From assembly GCF_027484945.1 (NCBI RefSeq), contig NZ_JAIXRZ010000055.1, positions 1-60,352 of the forward strand: a stretch of DNA of 60,352 nucleotides, read 5' to 3'. How positions within the stretch are numbered: position 1 is the first letter of the stretch; the number at the start of each line of letters is the position of its first letter. Of the stretch, positions 43,291 through 51,895 are shown piece by piece. A program made the position numbers and the translations under genes. Origin of the DNA: Flavobacterium sp. Lineage in GTDB: Bacteria; Bacteroidota; Bacteroidia; Flavobacteriales; Flavobacteriaceae. Below the pieces are notes generated by a model. It saw nothing but the letters and a program-made list of their open reading frames with translations. It was not told where the DNA came from and did no database searches.

Positions 43291-43743
43291 ATGACAACAT
43301 TACAAAAAGGAGATCAAGCGCCCAACTTTTCCGCAAAAGATCAAGACGGAAATGTACACACTATTGCTGATTATAAGGGTAAGAAATTAGTAGTATTCTT
43401 TTATCCAAAGGCAAATACACCAGGATGTACTGCTGAAGCATGTGATTTACGAGATAACTACGCACGTTTTGAAGCGCAAAATTATGCATTGCTCGGAGTT
43501 AGTGCAGATTCTGCAAAAGCACAATCTAGTTTTAAAAACAAATTTGATTTTCCATTTCCGCTGTTAGCCGACGAAGACAAAACTGTAATTCAAGCATTTG
43601 GAGTATGGGGTCCTAAGAAATTTATGGGTAAAGAATACGATGGAATCCATCGTACGACCTTTGTTATCAATGAAGATGGAATTATAGATCAAGTGATAAC
43701 CGATGTCAAAACAAAAGCGCACGCCGCTCAAATTCTTAAATAA
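43291..43743 (+). CDS. bcp: Thioredoxin-dependent thiol peroxidase (Bcp/PrxQ)
   Basis: The 150-residue peroxiredoxin has the peroxidatic Cys46 in NTPGCTAEAC and resolving Cys51 five residues later, the PrxQ arrangement. It reduces hydroperoxides in the cytosol using thioredoxin. Length is the family norm. It starts 54 bases from the nth ATG, divergently, and ends at a hairpin. Confidence 0.96.
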   Translation: MTTLQKGDQAPNFSAKDQDGNVHTIADYKGKKLVVFFYPKANTPGCTAEACDLRDNYARFEAQNYALLGVSADSAKAQSSFKNKFDFPFPLLADEDKTVIQAFGVWGPKKFMGKEYDGIHRTTFVINEDGIIDQVITDVKTKAHAAQILK

Positions 43744-43765
43744 AAAATCCCCGAAAGGGGATTTT
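43744..43765. terminator. Bidirectional terminator after bcp
   Basis: AAAATCCCC (43744-43752), GAAA tetraloop, GGGGATTTT (43757-43765). It serves bcp on plus and the convergent gene on minus. Confidence 0.92.
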
Positions 43766-43769
43766 AAGT

Positions 43770-45239
43770 TTAATTTTCGTTTACTTCCAGAATTTTATTT
43801 GGATTGTAACCAAACAAATGGTGTTGTTTTATAAGTTCTGGAATGCCATCAGGTAACATGGCTTCCCATCCGGGAGTATTGTTCATAATCATTTTCAAAA
43901 CTTCTCGCGAGAAAATTTTCAAATTAGCCCGATCAAAGTCTGTTACATCCACCACTTTACCATTGTAAGCAAAAAACTTATACAACTCTTTCATTCGAGG
44001 GTGTACTTTTAAGTTTTGTGAAGTGATTATCTCACCATCTATTTCCATGGGATATAGGTATACTTTTAAATCGCGGTAGAATAATTTACCAAATGCTTCC
44101 AAAATTCCTCCACTTAAATGGCGGTAGTATTTTTCGTCAAAAATATCGATCAAATTATTTACTCCCATAGCCAATCCCATTCGGGCTTTCGTATAATTGG
44201 AGAAATATTCTACTACCCGGTAATATTCTTGAAAATTAGAAATCATTACGGTTTGTCCTAACGAACATAAAAGTTCAGCACGATCCATAAAATCACGTTC
44301 GTCTATTTCTCCTTCCGAACGCAAATTGGACAACGTAATTTCAAAAACAACAAATGTATTTTCCTTATCTACTTTGTTTTCTTTGGAGAAAATTTCCAAT
44401 GATTTCTTGTACATGTCCATATTTACGCGAGTCACTGGACGGAAACTCCCTCGAATAGCCAATATGTTTTTCTTGTATAAAACAGCGGCTGGTAAGATGT
44501 TTTTTCCTTCTGGACTAAACATTACTGCATCGGTCATGCCGTTTCGAACCAATTGTAAACTCATCAATCGGTTGTCAACATTAGCAAAACGTGGACCAGA
44601 AAAATTAATGGTATCAATTTCTAATTGATCTTTATCCAAATGATCGTATAGGTAACGCAATAATTTCTTGGGGTCGTTGTATTTATAAAAAGCGCCATAG
44701 ATTAAGTTTACCCCAAGAATACCTAAAGTTTCCTGTTGTAAACGGGCATCATTTTCTTTAAAACGAATGTGAAGTATGATCTCGTTATACTCTTCATCGG
44801 GCTCTACTTGGTATTTAATGCCAATCCACCCGTGACCTTTAAACTGTTTGGCAAAATCAATCGTAGCTACGGTATTTGCGTAACTAAAGAACATTTTATC
44901 CGGGTGTTTATCCCGTTTTAGACGTTCTTCAATTAAGCGTACTTCATGATTTAGCATTTTTTTTAACCGACTTTCAGTAACGTAGCGACCATCATCTTCA
45001 TTGCCGTAAATAGCGTCACTAAAGTCCTTGTCATAGGCCGACATTGCTTTTGCTATAGTTCCCGATGAACCGCCTGCTCGGAAAAAATGACGTACGGTTT
45101 CTTGTCCAGCCCCAATTTCAGCAAAAGTGCCGTAAATATTTTCGTTGAGGTTAATACGTAACGCTTTGTCTTTGGTCGTAGGTATTTGTTCAATAACACG
45201 ATCCCCTTTTAACTTGATGTTTAATTCTTTGTTAGCCAT
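43770..45239 (-). CDS. Conserved cytosolic protein of unknown function
   Basis: The 489-residue protein has no signal peptide and no membrane helix. A striking N-terminal motif reads YGTFAEIGAGQETVRHFF and continues RAGGSSGTIAKAMSAYDK (about 36-70), followed by SDAIYG. I recall homologues in several phyla carrying inconsistent labels (TonB-dependent receptor, nicotinate-nucleotide adenylyltransferase); neither fits this sequence, which lacks a barrel, a plug and an HxGH motif. Many charged residues and even length suggest a soluble, possibly oligomeric enzyme. It is monocistronic. Confidence 0.85.
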   Translation of the reverse strand: MANKELNIKLKGDRVIEQIPTTKDKALRINLNENIYGTFAEIGAGQETVRHFFRAGGSSGTIAKAMSAYDKDFSDAIYGNEDDGRYVTESRLKKMLNHEVRLIEERLKRDKHPDKMFFSYANTVATIDFAKQFKGHGWIGIKYQVEPDEEYNEIILHIRFKENDARLQQETLGILGVNLIYGAFYKYNDPKKLLRYLYDHLDKDQLEIDTINFSGPRFANVDNRLMSLQLVRNGMTDAVMFSPEGKNILPAAVLYKKNILAIRGSFRPVTRVNMDMYKKSLEIFSKENKVDKENTFVVFEITLSNLRSEGEIDERDFMDRAELLCSLGQTVMISNFQEYYRVVEYFSNYTKARMGLAMGVNNLIDIFDEKYYRHLSGGILEAFGKLFYRDLKVYLYPMEIDGEIITSQNLKVHPRMKELYKFFAYNGKVVDVTDFDRANLKIFSREVLKMIMNNTPGWEAMLPDGIPELIKQHHLFGYNPNKILEVNEN

Positions 45240-45299
45240 AATATTTTAATGCTACGCAAAGTTAATAAAACGATTGCGGTAATTAATGCGAATATATCC

Positions 45300-45307
45300 T
45301 AATTTTG
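45300..45307 (+). promoter_or_regulatory. -7 box TAATTTTG for the MBL operon
   Basis: An exact TAnnTTTG match 59 bases before the ATG at 45367. Confidence 0.4.
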
Positions 45308-45366
45308 TAGAAAAATTAACGCTTCTGAACCCTTTGGGTTTTTGAAAAGTAGTAATTCCAATTTTG

Positions 45367-46131
45367 ATGAAAGTTTATTTTTTAGGAACTGGAACTTCTC
45401 AAGGTATACCGGTCATAGGCAGTAATCACCCGGTTTGTTTGAGTAGCGATTCTCGTGACAAAAGATTGCGCGTTTCGGTGTGGATTTATGATGATTCGCA
45501 TTCGGTTGTTGTTGATTGTGGTCCCGACTTTCGGCAGCAAATGTTGCAATCGGGCTGCAGTCGTATCGATGCGTTACTTTTTACCCACGAGCACGCCGAT
45601 CATACGGCAGGCTTGGATGATATTCGCCCTTTTAATTTTCAATCGGGTTCCTTACCCGTATATGCGGAACAACGGGTTATTGCTAATTTGCAAAAGCGCT
45701 TTGACTATATTTTTGAAACAGAAAATCGCTATCCGGGTGCCCCTGCGGTTTCCATTAATGAAATTCAGGCAAACCATTCTTTTACTGCGGGTGCATGGGA
45801 GGTACAACCTATTCGGGTATACCATGGAAGTTTACCCGTTTTGGGTTTTCGAATAGGGGATTTTGCCTATTTGACCGATGTAAAATCGATTGAGTCGTCA
45901 GAGCTTGATAAATTAAAAGGACTAAAGGTGTTGGTGGTGAATGCTTTACGCGAAGAACCGCATGCAACACATTTCAATTTGCAGGAAGCATTAGATTTTG
46001 TAACTTTGATTCAACCGCAAAAAACCTATTTAACGCATATTAGTCACCATATGGGTTTTCATGCGGAACGCGAGAAACAATTGCCTGAAAATGTTTTTTT
46101 GGCCTATGATAACTTAGAAATTACTCTTTAA
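45367..46131 (+). CDS. Metallo-beta-lactamase-fold hydrolase (PhnP/PqqB-like phosphodiesterase group)
   Basis: The 254-residue protein has GTGTSQGIPVIG at the N-terminus, as in PhnP-type cyclic phosphodiesterases, the metal motif HEHADH (about 75-80), a later metal Asp in YLTDV and a His in LTHISHH. The substrate is unknown; PhnP relatives split cyclic phosphates, but no phn genes are nearby. ATG 45367 is preferred over the TTG one codon upstream. It starts a three-gene run on the plus strand. Confidence 0.88.
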   Translation: MKVYFLGTGTSQGIPVIGSNHPVCLSSDSRDKRLRVSVWIYDDSHSVVVDCGPDFRQQMLQSGCSRIDALLFTHEHADHTAGLDDIRPFNFQSGSLPVYAEQRVIANLQKRFDYIFETENRYPGAPAVSINEIQANHSFTAGAWEVQPIRVYHGSLPVLGFRIGDFAYLTDVKSIESSELDKLKGLKVLVVNALREEPHATHFNLQEALDFVTLIQPQKTYLTHISHHMGFHAEREKQLPENVFLAYDNLEITL

Positions 46132-46132
46132 T

Positions 46133-46624
46133 ATGGCACGTCAACTTTATTTGTATTTATTAATCATTTCGATTTTATTGGGTTCTTTTACCTTTGTCTA
46201 TTACAGTAATCAATTGAAATTTGAAAAAGAATCAAAGACAGCTTCCTTAAAAATGAAGTCGGATAGCATTGCAGTACTATCAAGTCAGCTCGATGAATCG
46301 AATTCATTTTCGTTATTAAAAAATGAATATGCACAAAACTATTTTGTAAATTTTGAAGTAAAGCAATTGGAGGCATCGATTCGTGAACAATTATTAGCGT
46401 TTAATGATGATCCAAAAGGTAATAGCTATACAGGGCAAGAGCAATTGGGGGAACAAAAGTTCATAATCAATAAAATGAAAGTTCTAAATCACCGTTGGAT
46501 TATTGCCAATTACAGTGATGGAACCTATTGGGGCGAAGCACTTATTAAATATTTTGTCGATGAAAAAGGAAAAGCCTCTTTTCAAATGATGGATACGTTT
46601 ATTTATCCCAAAGAAGAATATTAA
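46133..46624 (+). CDS. Membrane-anchored protein of unknown function
   Basis: The 163-residue protein has a single N-terminal helix (about 5-25), a charged coiled-coil-like stretch (28-75) and a C-terminal globular part (about 95-160, including WIIANYSDGTYWGEALIKYFVD). No domain is recognised. It begins one base after the MBL gene's stop, so it is translationally linked to it. Confidence 0.7.
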   Translation: MARQLYLYLLIISILLGSFTFVYYSNQLKFEKESKTASLKMKSDSIAVLSSQLDESNSFSLLKNEYAQNYFVNFEVKQLEASIREQLLAFNDDPKGNSYTGQEQLGEQKFIINKMKVLNHRWIIANYSDGTYWGEALIKYFVDEKGKASFQMMDTFIYPKEEY

Positions 46625-46636
46625 AATACAATTCCT

Positions 46637-47119
46637 ATGAAAAACATCCTATATGCCGTATTTGCTGCTGTACTCGTTGTATATTGTAAGCCTAATTCCG
46701 ATAGCTCAGCTATGGACACTAAAAAAGCAGTAAAAGATTCCACAATTGTTGGAGCCGATCAGGATGAACATGGTTGTTTGGCTTCGGCAGGATTTACTTG
46801 GTCGAAAATGTATAAAGACTGTGTACGTATGTTTACAGGCTTACAATTGAATCCCGTAGACCAACCCCAAAGTGATGATGAAACCTTGTGTGCTTATGTT
46901 TTATTTAGTGAGGATAAAAATAGAGCAGAGGTTTTTATTCCCAATTCTGAATCAATAATTTTAACCCGAAACGCAGAGGGACAACCTTGGATTTTTAAAG
47001 ATTATCAATTGGTTCCTTGGAAAGGTTATGTATTGAAAAAAGGAGAACTTAACTTGTATTCAGGTGATGGGGAGGTAGGTAATAAGTTCTCAGGAAGCTC
47101 CGATTCTGAAGCAGATTAA
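46637..47119 (+). CDS. Putative lipoprotein of unknown function
   Basis: The 160-residue protein has a signal with lipobox VVYC (Cys18), a short linker, and a Cys-containing segment DEHGCLASAGFTWSKMYKDC at about 43-62 that suggests a disulfide. No domain is recognised. It follows the previous gene by 12 bases and its last four bases overlap the convergent esterase gene, so the run of three is one operon. Confidence 0.7.
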   Translation: MKNILYAVFAAVLVVYCKPNSDSSAMDTKKAVKDSTIVGADQDEHGCLASAGFTWSKMYKDCVRMFTGLQLNPVDQPQSDDETLCAYVLFSEDKNRAEVFIPNSESIILTRNAEGQPWIFKDYQLVPWKGYVLKKGELNLYSGDGEVGNKFSGSSDSEAD

Positions 47120-47766
47120 GCTAACTTCGTTTTTTCTAACCAATTTTTAAAGTCAAAAAAGTTTTGAGGGGCAACTCCATGTCCAACAGGATATTCTTTG
47201 TATTCGATTTGCACACCTAGTTCCTTTAAAATAGGTGCTGCTTTTCGTGCCCACTCAACAGGAACAACTTGATCTGCCGAACCGTGTGATGCGAAAATTT
47301 GCAACTCATTTAACGGGTTTTGTTCAAACTCATCTATGGCAATTTCTGGATTAAAATACCCACTCATCGCTACCACGCGTTGCACTTTTTCGGGATACGA
47401 TACTGCAATAGCATAGCTTAAAATACAACCTTGGCTAAATCCGATAAGCGTGACTTGTTTAGGATCGATGGGATATGATTTTATAATTTCATCAATAAAT
47501 TCAGCCAATAAATCTCTCGATTGACGGGCTTGATTTAGGTCGGAAAATCTTTTTTCATCGGCATCAAAATTGATCGCATACCAAGCATAACTTCCAGTCA
47601 TCAAACTATAGGGAGCACGAACAGAAATGATGTAGTAGTCCTTTGGTAATTCATCTGCAAAAGAAAATAAATCCTCTTCGTTGCTGCCATAACCATGAAG
47701 TAAAAGCAAAACGGGGTTGTATGTTTTTTTATCATAGGGTTCTCGAATCAGGTAGTGCAATTGCAT
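47116..47766 (-). CDS. Alpha/beta hydrolase, phospholipase/carboxylesterase family
   Basis: The 216-residue serine hydrolase has the oxyanion segment LLLHGYGSNEEDLF, the nucleophile Ser in GFSQGC, the catalytic Asp in ASHGSADQVVP and the His in VGHGVAPQNF. It matches the esterase YpfH/YtpA-like or acyl-protein thioesterase group in length. There is no signal peptide. It follows the outer membrane barrel gene by 32 bases on the same strand. Confidence 0.92.
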   Translation of the reverse strand: MQLHYLIREPYDKKTYNPVLLLLHGYGSNEEDLFSFADELPKDYYIISVRAPYSLMTGSYAWYAINFDADEKRFSDLNQARQSRDLLAEFIDEIIKSYPIDPKQVTLIGFSQGCILSYAIAVSYPEKVQRVVAMSGYFNPEIAIDEFEQNPLNELQIFASHGSADQVVPVEWARKAAPILKELGVQIEYKEYPVGHGVAPQNFFDFKNWLEKTKLA

Positions 47767-47798
47767 CGGCTTATTTTTTTGTCAAAGATAATTGAATT

Positions 47799-50228
47799 TT
47801 AACCTCCGATTCGATTTTTCTCTTCTTCAACACCGGTAGTGCGACTTTGTACTTTCTTTACTTGATCATTACCAAAATTGTAGGTCAAATTAAAGCGTAC
47901 TTGCCTACTATCACTACCACCACGACCGTTGATAATCACATTGGCAAACTCAGTACGTCCGGTCCATGGCGATGTGAAAAAAATATCCGAAACGGCGAGG
48001 CGTAGGGTTAATTTATCCTTCAATAATTTTTTTTGTAGAGCCATATCAAGTGATCCTAAACTCTCCGTTCGGTAGGTGCCGCCCCAAACGGATGGGGAGT
48101 TAAACCAGCCGGAAACTTCCAAATTAAATCCTTTTGGTAATTTAATATTATTTTGACCAAAGATATTTAAGGTTTCCTGTGTAATTCCTATAAATGAAGG
48201 GTCGGTTGGGATGTATTTGCTGCGGAAAGCATTCACGCTTACATAAACATTCCACCAATCGTTTACTTTAAACGGTAAGGATATCGCTAAATTTAAGGTT
48301 TCTTGATTGGCTACATTTTTTGTGGTCATCCGACTTTTATTTTGACCCACAGCTTCTGTTACTTGTGCAAAGAAGTCGGTAACATAGCTATAACTTAACG
48401 CGGTATTTAATTTGTATTGATAGGTATGAGAAAATTTTAAATTGTGTACATATTGCGGTTGTAAAAACGGATTCCCTTTACTTACCGATAATTCATCAAT
48501 TTGGTATTCAAATGGATTCAAGGCATTGTAACTCGGGCGCTCAATACGACGGCTGTAGGTAATCGCCCATGAATTTTTTTCATTTTGAGTAAAAGTTATT
48601 CCACCACTTGGAAAAAAATCAGTGTAATGCCGTTTCACTCGGGTGTCATTATTTTGTTGACTACTTATTAAATTTCCGTCAGAATTGGTGTTTTCTAGAC
48701 GTAATCCGATTTGAAAATTAAATTTTTTAATCATTCGGTTGTAATTCACATACAATGCATTTATATTTTCGTTGTACTTGAATCGATTACTGAGTGTACT
48801 ATTGTATATGGGTTGTCCAGCTAAATAATTATAAACATCAAAGGTGTTTTCGGTTTCAACCAAAGACGACTTAAATCCGGTGCCCAATTTTCCTTTCCAT
48901 AACCGTTGTTCATAATCCGATTTTAAAGAACCGATAATAATAGTAACTGGAGTATATTGGCTGTTAGTGATCGAACTTAATACAAGGGTCTCTGTGGGGT
49001 TATAATAAGCGTTGGGTAAAAACGTATTGCGATCTGAATTAAATTTTCCAAAGTCCAAATCGGTAGTTAAGGAAACACCAGTAGTATCTTGAAAACGATA
49101 GTTAAAGTTGGAATAAAGGTTATAGGTTTTGTTGTGTGCCTTATTCTGTGCAATCAAAATACTATCAATACTATTAGAGATTGCTTGACGAATTGGCGTT
49201 CGGGAGCGCCCATCGCCATACGCATTATTGAAATTGCCTGTAAAAACCAATCCAAACGTATTGCGTCTATTTTTAGTAAAATCCAATCCGATTTTTACGT
49301 TGTTTGCATTGGAAGTGTAATCCGTTTTAGTATCGGAATTGAAAACTTTCCCATTTTGTTGCCGCTCAAATTCCATAAAATTGTAGCTTTTCCCAAAACG
49401 ATTACTGTAGTTAATGTAGCTATTTAACTTTTTACTGCGGTTATTTAAACTTAATGAATTAACAGTAGTCCCATAACGGCCATAATTATATCCAGCAGCT
49501 GCACTTCCATTAGTTCCATAATTTTTGTTGCGTTTTAACTTGATATTCACAATTCCAGCATTACCTGCGGCATCAAATTTTGAGGATGGTTGGGTGATAA
49601 TTTCAATAGACTCAATATCGGAAGATTGTATTGTTTTAAGATAATTTGTCAAATCAGATCCGCTCAAAAACGATTGCTTACCATCGATGTAAAATAAAAC
49701 GCCGCTTTTTCCCTCTACAATAACAGTATCATTGTTGTCAATCACAACCCCAGGTGCCTTACGCAACAATTCAAATCCCGTATTTCCGGTAGCGTTTATC
49801 GTATTTTCTACATTAAAAACGGTTTTGTCGGCTAAAACTTGAACCAAAGGTTTTTCTTTTTTAACGACCACCTCGTTTAATTGAACTGCACTTTCAGTGA
49901 GTACTATTGCTCCCAAATTTACAGGGGTATCGACTATTGTAATATTGGGCAGTAATTTATCTTCAAACCCTACCATGGTGATTTTTAAAGAATAGGTTCC
50001 CGAATATAAACGGTTAATCGAAAATTTGCCCTCTGAATCTGTGAGTAAAGCTTTGACCAATGTGTTTTTGTCGTTAAACAAGGCAATTGATGCTGATTGA
50101 AGGGGTGCTTTTGCAGTTCGAACTTCTCCGGTCAGGATGCCGTTTTGTGAAAAAGTAGAAAAAGAGAATCCTAAAAAGCAGAATAGAAAAATTCGAAAAA
50201 ATTGGAATGGATTTTGGGTCAAATACAT
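47799..50228 (-). CDS. TonB-dependent receptor-like outer membrane protein with CarboxypepD_reg front
   Basis: The 809-residue protein has a signal peptide (about 1-27, ending FSQ), a CarboxypepD_reg-like domain (about 30-110), a plug (about 125-230, GFELLRKAPGVVIDNNDT, FYIDGKQS, IESIEIITQPSSKFDAAG) and a large barrel of the OMP_b-brl_3 type. These import or bind an unknown ligand at the outer membrane. The frame is open to 50384, but ATG 50228 starts the signal peptide and the longer form would overlap the DUF4870 gene. Confidence 0.9.
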   Translation of the reverse strand: MYLTQNPFQFFRIFLFCFLGFSFSTFSQNGILTGEVRTAKAPLQSASIALFNDKNTLVKALLTDSEGKFSINRLYSGTYSLKITMVGFEDKLLPNITIVDTPVNLGAIVLTESAVQLNEVVVKKEKPLVQVLADKTVFNVENTINATGNTGFELLRKAPGVVIDNNDTVIVEGKSGVLFYIDGKQSFLSGSDLTNYLKTIQSSDIESIEIITQPSSKFDAAGNAGIVNIKLKRNKNYGTNGSAAAGYNYGRYGTTVNSLSLNNRSKKLNSYINYSNRFGKSYNFMEFERQQNGKVFNSDTKTDYTSNANNVKIGLDFTKNRRNTFGLVFTGNFNNAYGDGRSRTPIRQAISNSIDSILIAQNKAHNKTYNLYSNFNYRFQDTTGVSLTTDLDFGKFNSDRNTFLPNAYYNPTETLVLSSITNSQYTPVTIIIGSLKSDYEQRLWKGKLGTGFKSSLVETENTFDVYNYLAGQPIYNSTLSNRFKYNENINALYVNYNRMIKKFNFQIGLRLENTNSDGNLISSQQNNDTRVKRHYTDFFPSGGITFTQNEKNSWAITYSRRIERPSYNALNPFEYQIDELSVSKGNPFLQPQYVHNLKFSHTYQYKLNTALSYSYVTDFFAQVTEAVGQNKSRMTTKNVANQETLNLAISLPFKVNDWWNVYVSVNAFRSKYIPTDPSFIGITQETLNIFGQNNIKLPKGFNLEVSGWFNSPSVWGGTYRTESLGSLDMALQKKLLKDKLTLRLAVSDIFFTSPWTGRTEFANVIINGRGGSDSRQVRFNLTYNFGNDQVKKVQSRTTGVEEEKNRIGG

Positions 50229-50269
50229 TGAAGAATAATTTCGTAATAAGTATACAAAATCCAATTCTG

Positions 50270-50623
50270 TTACAATTTTTTTAACCATTTTTGAAAAAAA
50301 GTACCCAATAAAGGAATGGGTCGATACTGTCCCATTACGGCGGTAAACATACCATAGAAATTTAATAGGGTAATAAAAATCCAAAAGGGCGCTGCTACAT
50401 TTAAAGCCAGCTCAGGATTGACGTCAGCACGATTAAAATAACTACTCATCGTTAATCCCAATAGTAAAAAAGTCAAGGTCAATCCCAAACCCTGTCGAAT
50501 ATGAAAAGACGCAAACTGATTTTTCTTATCCGCGTTTATCGACAATGCAATAAGCGGCCCTAAAATCAAAATATAACTTAAAATGGCCAACGACTTGCCT
50601 TCTTTGATTGTTTTTTCATCCAT
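50270..50623 (-). CDS. DUF4870-like small membrane protein
   Basis: The 117-residue protein has three to four membrane helices (about 10-27, 45-62, 75-100), with the conserved segment NADKKNQFASFHIRQGL between the first two, the hallmark of the DUF4870/Tic20-like family. Role unknown. It begins four bases after the pyrC-like stop. Confidence 0.83.
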   Translation of the reverse strand: MDEKTIKEGKSLAILSYILILGPLIALSINADKKNQFASFHIRQGLGLTLTFLLLGLTMSSYFNRADVNPELALNVAAPFWIFITLLNFYGMFTAVMGQYRPIPLLGTFFQKWLKKL

Positions 50624-50627
50624 GATA

Positions 50628-51881
50628 TTAGGCTTTGAAATAGGAATTGTTATGGTATATACCCAAAACTTTCCCTTTTAATTTTTGTCCTAAAAATGCT
50701 GCATTTTTTGATTTTGAACGAATATGGTGTTGGTCAAAAGTCCATTCTTCCTCAGGAGAAAAAGCGGTCAAATTAGCGTGTTCACCTACTTCAATTGTTG
50801 CGTTGGTTTGTCCAAAAAGCGTGCGTCCAGCCGTTAATTTTTCAATAATACATTCCAATGGCAACACGGTCATCAAAGCGCCAAATGCCGATTCTAATCC
50901 AAGGGTTCCGTTTTGTGCTAAATCAAATTCCAATTTTTTATGTTCGATATCAACCGGATGGTGGTCGCTTGTAATACAATCAATAGTATGGTCTAAAACG
51001 CCCGCAATTAAAGCAAGACGATCGGTTTCAGCGCGTAGGGGCGGACTTACTTTTAGGTTGCTATCAAAGTTTTCTAGCAGCGAATCATTGAGTACCAGAT
51101 GGTGTGCCGCAACACTACATGTAACCTGTAATCCTTTGGCTTTAGCTTCTCGAATTAGTGCTACGGATTGTGCCGTTGAAATCGTTGGGATATGCAAACG
51201 ACCATTGGTATAGGCTAGTAAAAATAAGTTGCGCGCTACAATAAGTTCTTCTGCCAAGTTGGGAATCCCTTTTAATCCTAATCGTGTAGAAGATACTCCC
51301 TCGTTTACCACACCATTTCCTTTGATGGAATCATCTTGACAAAATGCCATGACAATTCCATTAAAATCGCATGCGTATTGCAGTGCTATCTTCATTAAAT
51401 TGGGATTGCTCATGTTTTTTTTATAATCCCCAAAAGCAATTGCTCCAGCTGTATGCATTTCATACAATTCGGCTAAGGCCTTGCCTTCACTTCCTATGGT
51501 TAACGCACCAATTGGATGAACTGATGTGGGTAAACCCATCGCTTTTTGTCGAATCAATTGGATAACTGCTTGATTATCGGCAACAGGATAGGTGTGGGGT
51601 TGGACCATAACTTCGGTAAAACCACTAGCTGCAGCAGTTCGTAAACCATTGGCAATCGTTTCTGCCTCTTCATATCCAGGTTCGCACAAAACTACCGATG
51701 TGTCCCACCACCCGGGTGAAAGATGAAGGTCATTGTATTCAATACATTGGGCGTGTTCTGGAATGGGAAGATTTGCACCTATTGCTGTAATAATGCCGTC
51801 TTTTAAAAGTACATCGACAACTTGCCCGTGGTGGCTGCCTTTCGGATCGATGATTTTTGCAGATTTAAAAATTGTTGTCAT
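50628..51881 (-). CDS. pyrC: Dihydroorotase-like protein, metal HxH motif lost
   Basis: The 417-residue amidohydrolase-superfamily protein matches type I dihydroorotases along its length (GWWDTSVVLCEPGYEEAETI, SDHHPVD, GTLGLESAF, LTAGRTLFG). The first metal motif, DxHxH in active enzymes, reads DTSVV: the two His are Ser62 and Val64. This indicates an inactive paralogue like the non-catalytic PyrC' that supports aspartate transcarbamoylase in other bacteria. The frame is open to 51908, but MTTIFKSAKI is the natural start, 14 bases after the BatA stop. Confidence 0.9.
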   Translation of the reverse strand: MTTIFKSAKIIDPKGSHHGQVVDVLLKDGIITAIGANLPIPEHAQCIEYNDLHLSPGWWDTSVVLCEPGYEEAETIANGLRTAAASGFTEVMVQPHTYPVADNQAVIQLIRQKAMGLPTSVHPIGALTIGSEGKALAELYEMHTAGAIAFGDYKKNMSNPNLMKIALQYACDFNGIVMAFCQDDSIKGNGVVNEGVSSTRLGLKGIPNLAEELIVARNLFLLAYTNGRLHIPTISTAQSVALIREAKAKGLQVTCSVAAHHLVLNDSLLENFDSNLKVSPPLRAETDRLALIAGVLDHTIDCITSDHHPVDIEHKKLEFDLAQNGTLGLESAFGALMTVLPLECIIEKLTAGRTLFGQTNATIEVGEHANLTAFSPEEEWTFDQHHIRSKSKNAAFLGQKLKGKVLGIYHNNSYFKA

Positions 51882-51895
51882 AGTTGTGTTGGTTG

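Noticed and set aside
50229..50384. N-terminal extension of the outer membrane barrel frame
   Set aside because: It overlaps the DUF4870 gene and would bury the signal peptide that begins at 50228.
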